Shown here in pieces: positions 1 to 8,977 of a stretch of DNA of 64,000 nucleotides (position 1 is the first letter of the stretch; the number at the start of each line of letters is the position of its first letter). Below the pieces are notes generated by a model, which did no database searches, was not told where the DNA came from, and saw only the letters and a program-made list of their open reading frames with translations. A program made the translations under genes and the position numbers. The DNA comes from Deltaproteobacteria bacterium (GTDB lineage: Bacteria > Desulfobacterota > Desulfobaccia > Desulfobaccales > Desulfobaccaceae). Location: assembly GCA_019309545.1 (NCBI GenBank), contig JAFDGA010000012.1, forward strand, positions 1-64,000. The letters are read 5' to 3'.

Positions 1-884
1 GTGGCCCCCAGAATGGCCCCCAGGTGGAGTCCCATGGTCAATAAGATATTGCCTCCGTCCTGAACCCCCAGATTGCCGGGAATAAAAAAGGCCAGCGAGG
101 TGATCAGAATCGCCAGGGCATCAAGACACAGGGCGGTCACTAAGCTGAGCGGTTGGCCTATTAAATAAAAAATGAGATATACCTCTAGGCCATGGCAGAG
201 CCAGCCCAGCAGGAAAAATCCCAGGGCCAGATAAAACTTCCGGCGATGATGCTGGTAAAAGGCTGTCATCTGGGCGTCGAGGCGGCACAGGGCTGCTTCT
301 TGGTCCTGTAAAATCCGGGGCACAAATCTGATTTTCTGGCATAACTTCATACCCATCTGGCATAGTCCATGTTTCTGTCCTAAGACAAAGATCAATCCGG
401 CCAGTCCCAAACCCAGAGCGGCCAGGATAAGCAACAATAGCCAGTGGGACGGCAACATAAACAGAAAAGGGGCCAGGGCCAGACCCAAAAGTATATAAGC
501 CACCAGGCTCAACACCAGAATGCCCTTGCTGATAATTACAGAGGCGGTGGCATTGGTTAAGGATACTCCCCTTTTTTGCAACATCATGGCCTTCAAAGGC
601 TCACCTCCGAGGCTGGCCGTGGGGGTGAGGACATTGATGGCCTCTCCGGCCAGACGGTTAAAAAACAGATGCCAAAGGGTGACTGCCTCTGGAGGGGAGT
701 CAATGGTCAAGCGCCAGGAAATGGCGTCCAGCAGATTGACCAGTAAATAGGGCAGGAGAATCAGGGGCCAATACCATCCCACCAGCCGCAGATGTCGCCC
801 GATGGCGTCCCAGCCCACGGCTTGGAGCATCCAGAACAGTAGGAGGGTGGATAGGACCACCAGTATGATTTTAAACTTGGCCAT
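1..884 (-). CDS. Flippase-like membrane protein (UPF0104 / LPG-synthase TM domain), partial
   Basis: An integral membrane protein cut by the left window edge; about 294 residues are visible. It starts at ATG 884, 14 bases inside the end of the CDP-alcohol phosphotransferase gene, so the two are probably translationally coupled. Hydrophobic segments alternate with short basic loops. The family hallmark stretch NVLTPTASLGGEPLKA lies near residue 85 and FFIPGNLGVQDGG near residue 270; both are typical of the lysylphosphatidylglycerol-synthase TM region / HpnL-like proteins. Family members are implicated in moving lipid-linked molecules across the inner membrane. As the last visible gene of a phosphonate operon, it may translocate a phosphonate-modified lipid; that role is inferred from context only. 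Confidence 0.8.
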   Translation of the reverse strand, partial: MAKFKIILVVLSTLLLFWMLQAVGWDAIGRHLRLVGWYWPLILLPYLLVNLLDAISWRLTIDSPPEAVTLWHLFFNRLAGEAINVLTPTASLGGEPLKAMMLQKRGVSLTNATASVIISKGILVLSLVAYILLGLALAPFLFMLPSHWLLLLILAALGLGLAGLIFVLGQKHGLCQMGMKLCQKIRFVPRILQDQEAALCRLDAQMTAFYQHHRRKFYLALGFFLLGWLCHGLEVYLIFYLIGQPLSLVTALCLDALAILITSLAFFIPGNLGVQDGGNILLTMGLHLGAILGA

Positions 885-2274
885 GCCGTTGCCGTTTAAA
901 CAGGAACAGAGCGAAGACATTGGTGCCCACCGCAATGCCGATAAAAAGATAATCCAGACAGTTAATCAGAGCACCCAACAGGATAATATAGAAAAAGTCC
1001 CGACTGACTGCCTCCTCCAGGAATTTGCCGGCCTTTTTGAGCTTTGAGGGGCACAGGCGAGCCCCGAGGGGCGAATGGGCCGGATCCCAATGCCGGACCT
1101 CCGGGATATCTAACAACCACCAACAGGCCAGATAACCCAGGGTCAGCAACAGACCCAAGCCCAGGAACAGAGGATGTCCCGAAGCCCGATATTGGCCCAC
1201 CGCAATTCCCCAAAAAATAATCAGATTTAGGATGGTGTCGCCATAAAGATCGAGTCTGGCCCCAAGCCCCGATTCCTGAAACTTCAGTCGGGCCACCATA
1301 CCATCCAGGCAATCCAGCACCATGACCAGAGGCAGCAATAGGCCAGCAGCCAGGGAGGCTTCATAAGTGCCGACGGCAAATCCCAGGGACGCCACCAGAC
1401 CAAGCAACAGACTGGCCGCCGTGATCTGATTCGGAGTCACCGAGGAGGCCAGCACCCAGGGCAAAAGTTTCCGGGCCATGGTCCGATTCAAGGTAGTTTC
1501 CAGGCGACCATCACCTAAAGGGGAGCCATCGGCCGCAGCGATTAGACGGGCCGTGGCTTCGGCCCGGTCCCGATCATGATGGATAGCAGAAATATAAACC
1601 GGATCGCTGACCACTCCTAACACCCGATTTTCCCTAACCTGCTGGGATAGATAGGCGAAAAGTGGAGTTTCGGGGTCCGATAAGAACGAATCTAATGGCT
1701 TTTTATGGCCTTGCTGCCAATGTTGCCAATTCTGCCAGGCGGTGGGGGAAAACAGCACCAAACCAGCAGCTTGGAGCCCGTTGGCTGAGTCCGAGAAACC
1801 AAGTGAAGTCACCAGGCCATCCTTCAGTATGACAGGATATGAGATCCGCTTTGCCCTTTCTTGATCTTTATTCCCTTGGGCGGGGTCAGGTGATTCCATC
1901 AACCCCAGTGCCAGCTTTCCCGGCGGCACCGGGTAATTAACCAATCTGGCTAAAAATCGCGGATCAGCCAGGATATTGGCCAGGACCGCCAAGCGGGGAT
2001 TATCCTTAGTCCCGTTCAGAGTCTGGGCCCATAAAGTCTCCCAATCGGAAATAACCTTAATATTTTCAGTTAATTTTAGGACTTGCGATAAGTGCCGCTC
2101 CAGGTCGGGTTGGGCGGCAGGCGGCACCATAATGGTTACCGAGGTGATGCCGGCCCGCCAGAGGCCAAAGAGTTCCCGCTGCAGCAGTGGTACACCGGCT
2201 ACCGGGGCAAACAGATAGGAGGGTAGGCAGTTAAGTTTTTCCTCCGGCATCAGGATAACGGCTTCCTCAACCAT
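871..2274 (-). CDS. CDP-alcohol phosphotransferase with N-terminal nucleotidyltransferase-like domain
   Basis: A 467-residue two-part protein. Residues 1-240 resemble a MobA/sugar-nucleotidyltransferase fold but lack the usual GxGxR start signature, so this half may be inactive. Residues 260-465 form a CDP-alcohol phosphatidyltransferase membrane domain with the full catalytic set: D321, D324-G325, A328-R329, G338, D342 and D346 (DGxxAR...GxxxDxxxD). The family transfers a phospho- or phosphono-alcohol from its CDP form to a second alcohol. Directly following AEP transaminase and other AEP genes, the likely donor is CDP-AEP and the product an AEP-lipid or AEP-glycan (inference). ATG 2274 has an AAGGA Shine-Dalgarno sequence. 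The domain order is like archaeal inositol-phosphate cytidylyltransferase/DIPP synthase fusions. Confidence 0.85.
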   Translation of the reverse strand: MVEEAVILMPEEKLNCLPSYLFAPVAGVPLLQRELFGLWRAGITSVTIMVPPAAQPDLERHLSQVLKLTENIKVISDWETLWAQTLNGTKDNPRLAVLANILADPRFLARLVNYPVPPGKLALGLMESPDPAQGNKDQERAKRISYPVILKDGLVTSLGFSDSANGLQAAGLVLFSPTAWQNWQHWQQGHKKPLDSFLSDPETPLFAYLSQQVRENRVLGVVSDPVYISAIHHDRDRAEATARLIAAADGSPLGDGRLETTLNRTMARKLLPWVLASSVTPNQITAASLLLGLVASLGFAVGTYEASLAAGLLLPLVMVLDCLDGMVARLKFQESGLGARLDLYGDTILNLIIFWGIAVGQYRASGHPLFLGLGLLLTLGYLACWWLLDIPEVRHWDPAHSPLGARLCPSKLKKAGKFLEEAVSRDFFYIILLGALINCLDYLFIGIAVGTNVFALFLFKRQRHGQV

Positions 2275-2284
2275 AGGCAGTCCT

Positions 2285-3403
2285 TTAAATAACTTTGATT
2301 TGCAACTCTTCCAGCACTTCCCGGAGGGCCGCTAAGAACTCCTTGATATCTTCAGGATTGATCGCCCCCATATTAGCCAGGCGAAAGGTTCGGTCATTCT
2401 TTAACTTCCCTGGATAAATAGTAAATCCACGTTGATAAAGGGCGTCATGCAGTCGGCCAAAATGGTAATGGGGATCATCCGGCTCCAGGACGGTAGTAAG
2501 CAGAGGGGACTGCTGCGCCTCGGGGAGCAATGTTTTAAATCCGAGCTGATGGAGGCCGGCAACCAGGGTCTGCCAATTCTGGCGATAGCGCCTGAAGCGG
2601 TTCTCCGCCCCTTCCGCCAGGTACTCGCGGATGGCCTGGGCCAGGGCATAGACCACTTGCACCGGCGGCGTAAAGCGCATCTGGCCATTGGCCTCAAAAT
2701 GGCGCCATTGCTGATAAAGATTGAGATAATAGGACCGACCCGGCAGCTCACCACTTTGTTCCAATGCCTCGCGGCGGCAAATCACCCAGCTCAGACCGGC
2801 CATACCCTGGAGGCATTTATTCGAGGTGCATAACAGATAATCAATGTGCTGCTGCCGAACATCAACCGGTACTCCGCCCAGACTGGAGATGGCGTCAACA
2901 ATCAGGCTCAGGCCCCGGTCTTGGGCCAGCGCGGCGATCTCAGGAAGAGGATTTAGCATTCCGGTGCTGGTCTCATGGTGCACCAAGGCCAGGTGGCTGA
3001 TTTCCGGGTTGGATTGAATTGTTTGATCGATAAGTTCGAGGTCTGGCCATGCCCCCCAGGCAAAATTGATCTCCACCAAGGGCAATTGGTAGCAACGGGC
3101 AATTTCAGCCAGGCGGGCCCCATACGCCCCGTTGTTGATCACGGCCACACCTCGATTTGGGGGGATCACCGAATTGAGCACCGCATCCATGGCCGCGGTG
3201 CCGGAACCAGCCAATAATACACAAGTATGGAAGTCGACATCGCCTCCAGCGATCTGGACCAGGTCTTGGCGCACCTGGCGCATCACCTCGACGAATTCCT
3301 GTTCTCGGGGGCAGATGTCAGGGACTACCAAGGCGGCTTTGACCGTATCAGTGGTGGTCGCCGGACCCGGATTCAACAGAATTTTGCGCGCTACGGATAT
3401 CAA
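2285..3403 (-). CDS. phnW: 2-aminoethylphosphonate transaminase
   Basis: A PLP-dependent class V aminotransferase of 372 residues that interconverts phosphonoacetaldehyde and 2-aminoethylphosphonate. Visible landmarks are the N-terminal LLNPGPATTT motif, the PLP-ring aspartate D170 in IVDAISS, and the Schiff-base lysine K196 in TSNKCLQG, which matches known AEP transaminases. The start is TTG 3403 with GGAG seven bases upstream; an in-frame TAA lies only a few codons further up, so little extension is possible. Here the enzyme should work in the synthetic direction, because PEP mutase and phosphonopyruvate decarboxylase are upstream in the same operon. The gap to the upstream gene is about 100 bases, the longest inside the operon. 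Confidence 0.92.
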   Translation of the reverse strand: MISVARKILLNPGPATTTDTVKAALVVPDICPREQEFVEVMRQVRQDLVQIAGGDVDFHTCVLLAGSGTAAMDAVLNSVIPPNRGVAVINNGAYGARLAEIARCYQLPLVEINFAWGAWPDLELIDQTIQSNPEISHLALVHHETSTGMLNPLPEIAALAQDRGLSLIVDAISSLGGVPVDVRQQHIDYLLCTSNKCLQGMAGLSWVICRREALEQSGELPGRSYYLNLYQQWRHFEANGQMRFTPPVQVVYALAQAIREYLAEGAENRFRRYRQNWQTLVAGLHQLGFKTLLPEAQQSPLLTTVLEPDDPHYHFGRLHDALYQRGFTIYPGKLKNDRTFRLANMGAINPEDIKEFLAALREVLEELQIKVI

Positions 3404-3502
3404 CGGGGTCTCCAGTGGTTAATTTTTACGCCGCGGGCTTTAGGCTCCTCACACCTTCACGGTATCACCTCTTTGCTAGTCCAGCAATCTTACAGACTTT
3501 GG

Positions 3503-4258
3503 TTAACCGGACCAGGATGCCCTTGAGGTTAATTGTTGTTGAATGGCGGGCCAGACAAGCTCGCGGGCCCGGATGACATCCTCGGGGAAATCAATCTCCA
3601 ACCAACTCAAATCGCCGATATTTTGCACCCAGATACGCTGATGCTGTGCCAGGGCTTGGGACAGCTCCTCATGTTCGGCCTGTTGGTTTGCTTGTACCAG
3701 TTCGGCCATCAGCTCTAAGGCCAGAGGCACCTCAGGGGCGGCGATCTTGACAATCCCCAACGCCTCTCCGGCCAGTGTCCCCTCAGTTTTAAGGTTTTTG
3801 CCAATGGCGTTGACTTGGCCCTGGTGGTGATAGACCTTGACCTCCTCGCCGCTATCCTCTGTTAAGGGACCTACCAATAGGCAACTTTTATCCGGCTGGG
3901 CCTCCAGACCAGCCAGGATCTGGGGATTAAACAACAGATCCGCATCCATGAAGACAAAGGCCTCCTTAAGATATGCCCGCGCCAGCCATAATGAATACAG
4001 GCTACCGGAATCGGCAAACCGCTCATTATAAACCAAATATATTCTTTGCCCGTCCCGGTGGTGGTTTACCGCGGCCTCCATTAACGGCCGCTGATGGCCG
4101 ACAACGAGCACCACTTCGGTCAGGCCGTACTGGCGTAAGGCGTGTAACATGTGCCCTAGCAAGGGGCGGCCGCCGATGTCAATCAAGGCCTTGGGTAAGC
4201 TATCGGTCAACGGGGCCAAACGTCGGCCCACTCCCGCGCTTAAGATTACAGTAATCAT
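3503..4258 (-). CDS. Nucleotidyltransferase, probable AEP cytidylyltransferase (PntC/LicC-like)
   Basis: A 251-residue sugar/choline-phosphate type nucleotidyltransferase. It opens with the signature ILSAGVGRRLAPLT followed by LPKALIDIGGRPLL, and carries the metal-binding FMDADLLF motif near residue 100. It starts at ATG 4258, overlapping the end of the decarboxylase gene by four bases (ATGA), which is typical of coupled translation. LicC and PntC-type enzymes activate phosphocholine or 2-aminoethylphosphonate with CTP. Since it sits between AEP synthesis genes and a CDP-alcohol phosphotransferase, formation of CDP-AEP is the most likely role. Sequence alone cannot exclude another phospho-substrate. 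Confidence 0.8.
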   Translation of the reverse strand: MITVILSAGVGRRLAPLTDSLPKALIDIGGRPLLGHMLHALRQYGLTEVVLVVGHQRPLMEAAVNHHRDGQRIYLVYNERFADSGSLYSLWLARAYLKEAFVFMDADLLFNPQILAGLEAQPDKSCLLVGPLTEDSGEEVKVYHHQGQVNAIGKNLKTEGTLAGEALGIVKIAAPEVPLALELMAELVQANQQAEHEELSQALAQHQRIWVQNIGDLSWLEIDFPEDVIRARELVWPAIQQQLTSRASWSG

Positions 4259-5370
4259 GCCGCGGCCTCCGGCGGTCGGCTGACAAAGGCCATAAAGCGT
4301 TCTTTCAGCTGGACCGGGGACAGTCGGGGGCGCTCCAGGTCGGTCGCTGCTCCCGAAGCCACTTTGACTAAATAAAAATGTGGACCGGGATAAGCCAGGG
4401 CATATTGCAATTGCTCCCTTAAGTCCTGGCTGGCCTCCACCCGCCGGGCGGTGGCATACCCGGCTTCTCGAGCTACGCCCTCCAAAGGGATGGTGCTGGA
4501 AACGGTGGCCTGCCCCCCGGTGGAATCATAAGATTCGTTGTCCAGCACCAGATGAATTAAATTTCGGGGCCGATAGTGGCCAATAGTGGCCACATTACCC
4601 AGCTTCATCAGACAGGCGCCATCACCATCGACAATCACTACCCGGCGCTCGGGTTGAGCCAGGGCCAGTCCCAGGCCCAAGGCACTGGCACAACCCATGG
4701 AGCCTACCATATAGAAGTTGTGCGTCCTGTCGCTAAGGGCACAGAGTTCCCGGGAAATCTTGCCGGTGGTGGCCACTACTGCGGCCTGGCCCCCCAAGAC
4801 TTCCATGAGCAGATCAATTGCTTCCCGACGTAATAGAGGATAGCGCCCCGGAGATTTAGATTCGATTCCGGGAGATATGGTTCCCCGGGTTACAATCAGG
4901 GCTACCGGCGAGGAGTGAGACACCATCTCCCGGTGGAGATGTTCGACTTTGGCCTGGTCGGCCTGAGGGTCGCCACTTAAAACCTCTGACGGAAGCCCCA
5001 GCAGTGACAACAAAGACGGGGTAATCTGTCCCATCAACTGGTGTTGGGGAGCATCCGGACGGCCCGGCTCCCCCCGCCAGGAAACCATCAGCAGACAGGG
5101 CAGCCGGTAAATGAGCTGCAGTGAGGTTAGAGGATTGACGGCATTCCCCAACCCCGAGTTTTGCATCAAAATGACCGGTCGGTAATCTGCCAAAGTCCAG
5201 CCAGCGGCAATACCCATGGCCTCGCCTTCGCTGGTGGCGGCAATATAGGTTAAAGTGGAGTCAGCTTGCAGATGGCTGATAAGCGGTTTCAGGATGGAAC
5301 AGGGAACCCCGATATAAGGGCCCCAGCCCAGATCGCTAAGCAATTTTAATAATTTATCAACTGTCCACAT
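4255..5370 (-). CDS. aepY: Phosphonopyruvate decarboxylase
   Basis: A thiamine-diphosphate enzyme of 371 residues that decarboxylates phosphonopyruvate to phosphonoacetaldehyde, the irreversible step that pulls phosphonate synthesis forward. The N-terminal half has the GVPCSILKPLI pyrimidine-binding region with EGEAMGIAAG containing the catalytic glutamate. The C-terminal half has the TPP motif GDGACLMKLGNVATIG followed by LDNESYDSTGGQATVS, which is diagnostic for this enzyme. ATG 5370 lies 25 bases inside the preceding PEP mutase gene, so the two are tightly coupled. Confidence 0.94.
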   Translation of the reverse strand: MWTVDKLLKLLSDLGWGPYIGVPCSILKPLISHLQADSTLTYIAATSEGEAMGIAAGWTLADYRPVILMQNSGLGNAVNPLTSLQLIYRLPCLLMVSWRGEPGRPDAPQHQLMGQITPSLLSLLGLPSEVLSGDPQADQAKVEHLHREMVSHSSPVALIVTRGTISPGIESKSPGRYPLLRREAIDLLMEVLGGQAAVVATTGKISRELCALSDRTHNFYMVGSMGCASALGLGLALAQPERRVVIVDGDGACLMKLGNVATIGHYRPRNLIHLVLDNESYDSTGGQATVSSTIPLEGVAREAGYATARRVEASQDLREQLQYALAYPGPHFYLVKVASGAATDLERPRLSPVQLKERFMAFVSRPPEAAA

Positions 5371-7133
5371 TGCTGGTGTCTTTGCCTGGTTCCATCAGGA
5401 AACTGGCTTTCTAAGGAGCTGAGCCGGTCTTTGTCTTGCCCTAAAGTTCCTGAATCTGACGGGCGGCAGTTGGAGAACAGACGACAGGCCTGACGATAAT
5501 CCGCAAAAGTCTGGATTTCCATCCAACCGGAATTGACCTCCATCAGGATCACTGGAAAGCCGCGATCGATCATCTCTTGCAGCAGATCAGTAAAAGAAGC
5601 CCGGAGGAAAGTAGGGGCCTCGTGAAAAGGGCGGTTATTATAAAGCGAAGCGCAGTCATCATAGACTGCTTTCAAGGCGCGCCCGCCGGCGGCAGAAATT
5701 TTGGCAATACCAATGAATTCGTAATCGGCCTCATCCGCAGCAATACTTTGCTGGCCAATGCGTACCGCCTGATTATGATTATGCTCCAGTAGACGGCGCT
5801 TGCCCTGGTAGGGTTTCTGTTGGGCCACCACCAGATCCAGGTTCTTGGTGGCTGGTGAAAAATTGGCAAAAGAATCATCGACTACCAGAACCAGATCCCC
5901 AGGATGGGCCAGCAGCCTCTGGATAATGCCAGGTTCAAACAATATATCCGAATAAATTATCAGGTTCTGGGGGGCAAAATAGTCGCGGGCGGTCATGATG
6001 GAATGCAAGATATGACTTTGATTAAATTCCGCATTGAAGATGGTTGTAATACCCTCCAAATTGATCAGGTCGCCCTTGTAGCCGGTCACCACCACAATAT
6101 TATTCAGACCAAGCTGGCGCAGACTCTCCACATTGCGTTTCAAGAGCGGCTTCCCGTTCAGATCCAACATGGCCACCGGCCGTTCTTCCAATAGCTGGTT
6201 TAGGGTATCATCACTCTGAGTATGACCGGCAGCGGGAATGATCACCGCATAATCATCGTCGATGTGGCGCAGATATTTCTTTTGGTCTTCCCGAAAGCGG
6301 GTCATCTGTTGTAGATCAAAGATACGGCTTAAAGGAGTCAGCTCAGGCTCTACAGCCTGTAAGGAGCCAGCCTGCTTTAGGGTCTGAAACACCTTGGTCA
6401 TGGCCCGAACCGCGGCCCGGATGCCAGCGTTGGCGTAGATCACCATCTTAATCCCCCAGGCGGCCAATTCCTCAATGGTCACTTGTGGATAACTGGTAGG
6501 TACCACAATAACCGGAAGGGGCCTGCCCCAACCGGCCATGAAGGCCTGGATTTCTCTAGGATTGTTAACCTTGGAGTGAATCAGGATGGCATCAGCTCCG
6601 GCCTCAGCATAAGCCTCAGCCCGTCGCCAGGCTTCTTCCAGGTCAAAGCCAGCAATCAAGGCCTCGGTGCGGGCGATAACCATAAAGTCCGATGAGCACT
6701 GGGCATTTTTGGCTGCCAGAATCTTGCCGACAAACTCAGCCACTGGGGCCAGTTCCTGGTTAATGGTAATAAAACTGTTCATTTTGGGAAAACACTTATC
6801 TTCCAGACAGATGGCGGCGATGCCAGCCGCTTCATATTTCTTGACCAGGCGGATGACATTGCTGGAGTTGCCGTAACCAGTATCGCAATCAGCAATGACC
6901 GGCAAAGAGGTCGTTTCGTTGATATTACGAGCGGCTTCCAGATATTCGGTCATGGTCAAGATATTGGCATCGGGAACTCCGTACGAGGCCGAGATTTCCA
7001 AACCACTGGCCCAGATAGCCTCGAATCCCGCGGCTTCTACCAATCGCGCCCCTAAGCCATTATGGGCTCCGGCCACCTGGATAATACCTGGCTGAGCAAA
7101 TAGATATCGCAGGGCCTGAGCTTTCTGGTTCAT
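5346..7133 (-). CDS. aepX: Phosphoenolpyruvate phosphomutase fused to a nucleotidyltransferase
   Basis: A 595-residue fusion. Residues 1-290 are PEP mutase, which makes the C-P bond by rearranging PEP to phosphonopyruvate. The diagnostic EDK-x5-NS motif is intact (E111-D112-K113, N119-S120), with metal-binding DCDTGYG before it, separating it from isocitrate lyase relatives. Residues about 296-590 are a nucleotidyltransferase-like domain (VIIPAAG start, PVAMLDLNGKPLLKRN, IIYSDILF). The start is set at ATG 7133 because AGGGAGATTGGAG lies directly upstream; a longer frame from 7202 adds an implausible 23-residue leader. It is the first gene of the phosphonate operon. PepM-nucleotidyltransferase fusions are known and associated with CMP activation of phosphonates. 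Confidence 0.94.
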   Translation of the reverse strand: MNQKAQALRYLFAQPGIIQVAGAHNGLGARLVEAAGFEAIWASGLEISASYGVPDANILTMTEYLEAARNINETTSLPVIADCDTGYGNSSNVIRLVKKYEAAGIAAICLEDKCFPKMNSFITINQELAPVAEFVGKILAAKNAQCSSDFMVIARTEALIAGFDLEEAWRRAEAYAEAGADAILIHSKVNNPREIQAFMAGWGRPLPVIVVPTSYPQVTIEELAAWGIKMVIYANAGIRAAVRAMTKVFQTLKQAGSLQAVEPELTPLSRIFDLQQMTRFREDQKKYLRHIDDDYAVIIPAAGHTQSDDTLNQLLEERPVAMLDLNGKPLLKRNVESLRQLGLNNIVVVTGYKGDLINLEGITTIFNAEFNQSHILHSIMTARDYFAPQNLIIYSDILFEPGIIQRLLAHPGDLVLVVDDSFANFSPATKNLDLVVAQQKPYQGKRRLLEHNHNQAVRIGQQSIAADEADYEFIGIAKISAAGGRALKAVYDDCASLYNNRPFHEAPTFLRASFTDLLQEMIDRGFPVILMEVNSGWMEIQTFADYRQACRLFSNCRPSDSGTLGQDKDRLSSLESQFPDGTRQRHQQCGQLINY

Positions 7134-7256
7134 CTCCAATCTCCCTAAAAATATTATAAAAACCCGCTGAATAGGTTCATGACCAATGGATGCTTTCCTC
7201 AAGCCGAAAGCGAATGATCTTTGCGACTATTTTGAAAATACAATAAATTTACTCCC

Positions 7257-7262
7257 ATTATA
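7257..7262 (-). promoter_or_regulatory. Possible -10 element for the phosphonate operon
   Basis: TATAAT on the minus strand, about 125 bases before the pepM start, in an AT-rich 214-base gap. No good -35 hexamer is seen 16-18 bases upstream, so the call is weak. Confidence 0.3.
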
Positions 7263-7347
7263 GACAATCTTTATCGCTTTCTGGCAGGATATACAACCAT
7301 TTTTTCTGTTCGGGGCGACTTTGTGACAGGATAAGATCTGTAATATT

Positions 7348-8955
7348 CTAAATATTATCTAATTTTCTTCTAATCCTGAGTCCGGCCCGGGGATCCTGAC
7401 GCCGCATCAGTAGGACTAAAGGAATGAGCAGGGCAAAAATAATGGTCAACAGCCAGTAATCGTCGCAGAAGGCCAACATATTGGCCTGGCGCAGCACCTC
7501 TTGATATAAGGCGGCCAGCCACTGGCGGTCTAATAACCCGGTTTCAACCCCTCCCGAGGTGCCGAACCATTCCTGCACCCTGGCCGCCCATTGCTGGAAA
7601 TTGATGGAGGTGGGGTTAATGTGCTCCACTAGTCGAGACTGGTGAAACTGGCTGCGCCGGGACAGCAGGGTAACCACGGTGGCAATGCCGAAACTGCCTC
7701 CCAGATTGCGCAGCAGATTGAACATGCCGGTGGCATTACCCATGCGTTCCTGGGAGATTTTGGACATGGTAACCGTCGTCAGACTGACAAAGGTCATCCC
7801 CAAGCCAAAGCCCTGAATAAAGCGTGGCAGCATGGCATGCCAGAAATCAAGCTGAAGATTATAATTAGACATCATGTACATGGCCACACCATTGATTACC
7901 AGCCCCAGGCCAATCAGAATCCGGTTGTCCACCATAGTGGTTAAGCGTCCCACCACCGGCATGATCAGCAAAGAGCCCAAGCCCCCGGGAGCCAGCGCCA
8001 TACCGGCCAGGGTGGCGTCATAACCCATCAGGGTCTGAAGATACAACGGTAAGAGGACAATGCTGCCATAGAGGGCAAAACCGAAGAAAAACATAATGGT
8101 GACGCCCAAGGCATAGGTTTTTTCCTTGAACAGACGTAGATCAACCACTGGCTCACGGGTCTTAAGCTCCCAGTAGATCAGCACTGCCAGGGCAACTATT
8201 GCAGTAATCGACAACCGGACGATAAATGCCGACGAGAACCAGTCTTCCCGTTCGCCTTTATCCAGCACGATCTGGAGCGCCCCGAGGCCGACACAGAGAA
8301 GGCCCAGGCCGAAATAATCGATCCGTCCGGCCCGCTGAGTTCGGATATACGGCGGGTCAAAGATAAAGAAAAAGGTCATGATCAGTGAGAAAATCCCGAT
8401 CGGCAGGTTAATGTAAAACACCCAGCGCCAGCTATAATTGTCAGTGATCCAACCTCCCAACACCGGGCCGACAATGGGGGCGATCACTACCCCGATCCCC
8501 CAGAGGGCCATGGCCATGCCTCGCTCCCGGGGCGGGAAGGTTTCCAGCAAGATGGCCTGGGAAATAGGCTGTAAGGCCCCACCGCCAATGCCCTGAAAAA
8601 TGCGGAATAAAATGAGGAAGCCCAGGTTGGGGGCGGCGCCGCACATAACCGAGGTGCCGGTAAAAAGAGCCAGGCAAAGGAGTAAAAAGCGCTTGCGGCC
8701 AAACAGGGCGGCCAACCAGCCGGTAATGGGCAGCACGATGGCATTAGAGACCAGATAGGAGGTCAATACCCAGGTCGCTTCATCGACACTGGCGGACAGG
8801 CTGCCGGCCATATGGGGCAGGGCCACATTCACCACCGTGGTGTCGACGATTTCCATGAAGGTGCCGGCCATCACCGCGATGGTAATCAGCCACTTATTAA
8901 CTTGGCGGCTGGGACTCTGATTATCCGTCTCTGGTGCAGCCGGTTCTCCGGTCAT
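7348..8955 (-). CDS. EmrB/QacA-family multidrug efflux MFS transporter (DHA2, 14 TM)
   Basis: A 535-residue proton-driven drug exporter of the inner membrane. The first helix carries MEIVDTTVVNVALPHMA, characteristic of DHA2/EmrB proteins, followed by WVLTSYLVSNAI and the motif A loop LAALFGRKRFLL; motif C is seen in GVVIAPIVGPVLGGWI. About 14 hydrophobic segments fit the subfamily. The start is ATG 8955 with AAAGGA six bases upstream, rather than the in-frame TTG at 8988. It is the last gene of a tetR-tolC-hlyD-usp-mfs operon and should pair with the HlyD adaptor and TolC channel to span both membranes. Confidence 0.92.
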   Translation of the reverse strand: MTGEPAAPETDNQSPSRQVNKWLITIAVMAGTFMEIVDTTVVNVALPHMAGSLSASVDEATWVLTSYLVSNAIVLPITGWLAALFGRKRFLLLCLALFTGTSVMCGAAPNLGFLILFRIFQGIGGGALQPISQAILLETFPPRERGMAMALWGIGVVIAPIVGPVLGGWITDNYSWRWVFYINLPIGIFSLIMTFFFIFDPPYIRTQRAGRIDYFGLGLLCVGLGALQIVLDKGEREDWFSSAFIVRLSITAIVALAVLIYWELKTREPVVDLRLFKEKTYALGVTIMFFFGFALYGSIVLLPLYLQTLMGYDATLAGMALAPGGLGSLLIMPVVGRLTTMVDNRILIGLGLVINGVAMYMMSNYNLQLDFWHAMLPRFIQGFGLGMTFVSLTTVTMSKISQERMGNATGMFNLLRNLGGSFGIATVVTLLSRRSQFHQSRLVEHINPTSINFQQWAARVQEWFGTSGGVETGLLDRQWLAALYQEVLRQANMLAFCDDYWLLTIIFALLIPLVLLMRRQDPRAGLRIRRKLDNI

Positions 8956-8977
8956 CGGTGGTCCTTTAGGCTTCCAA

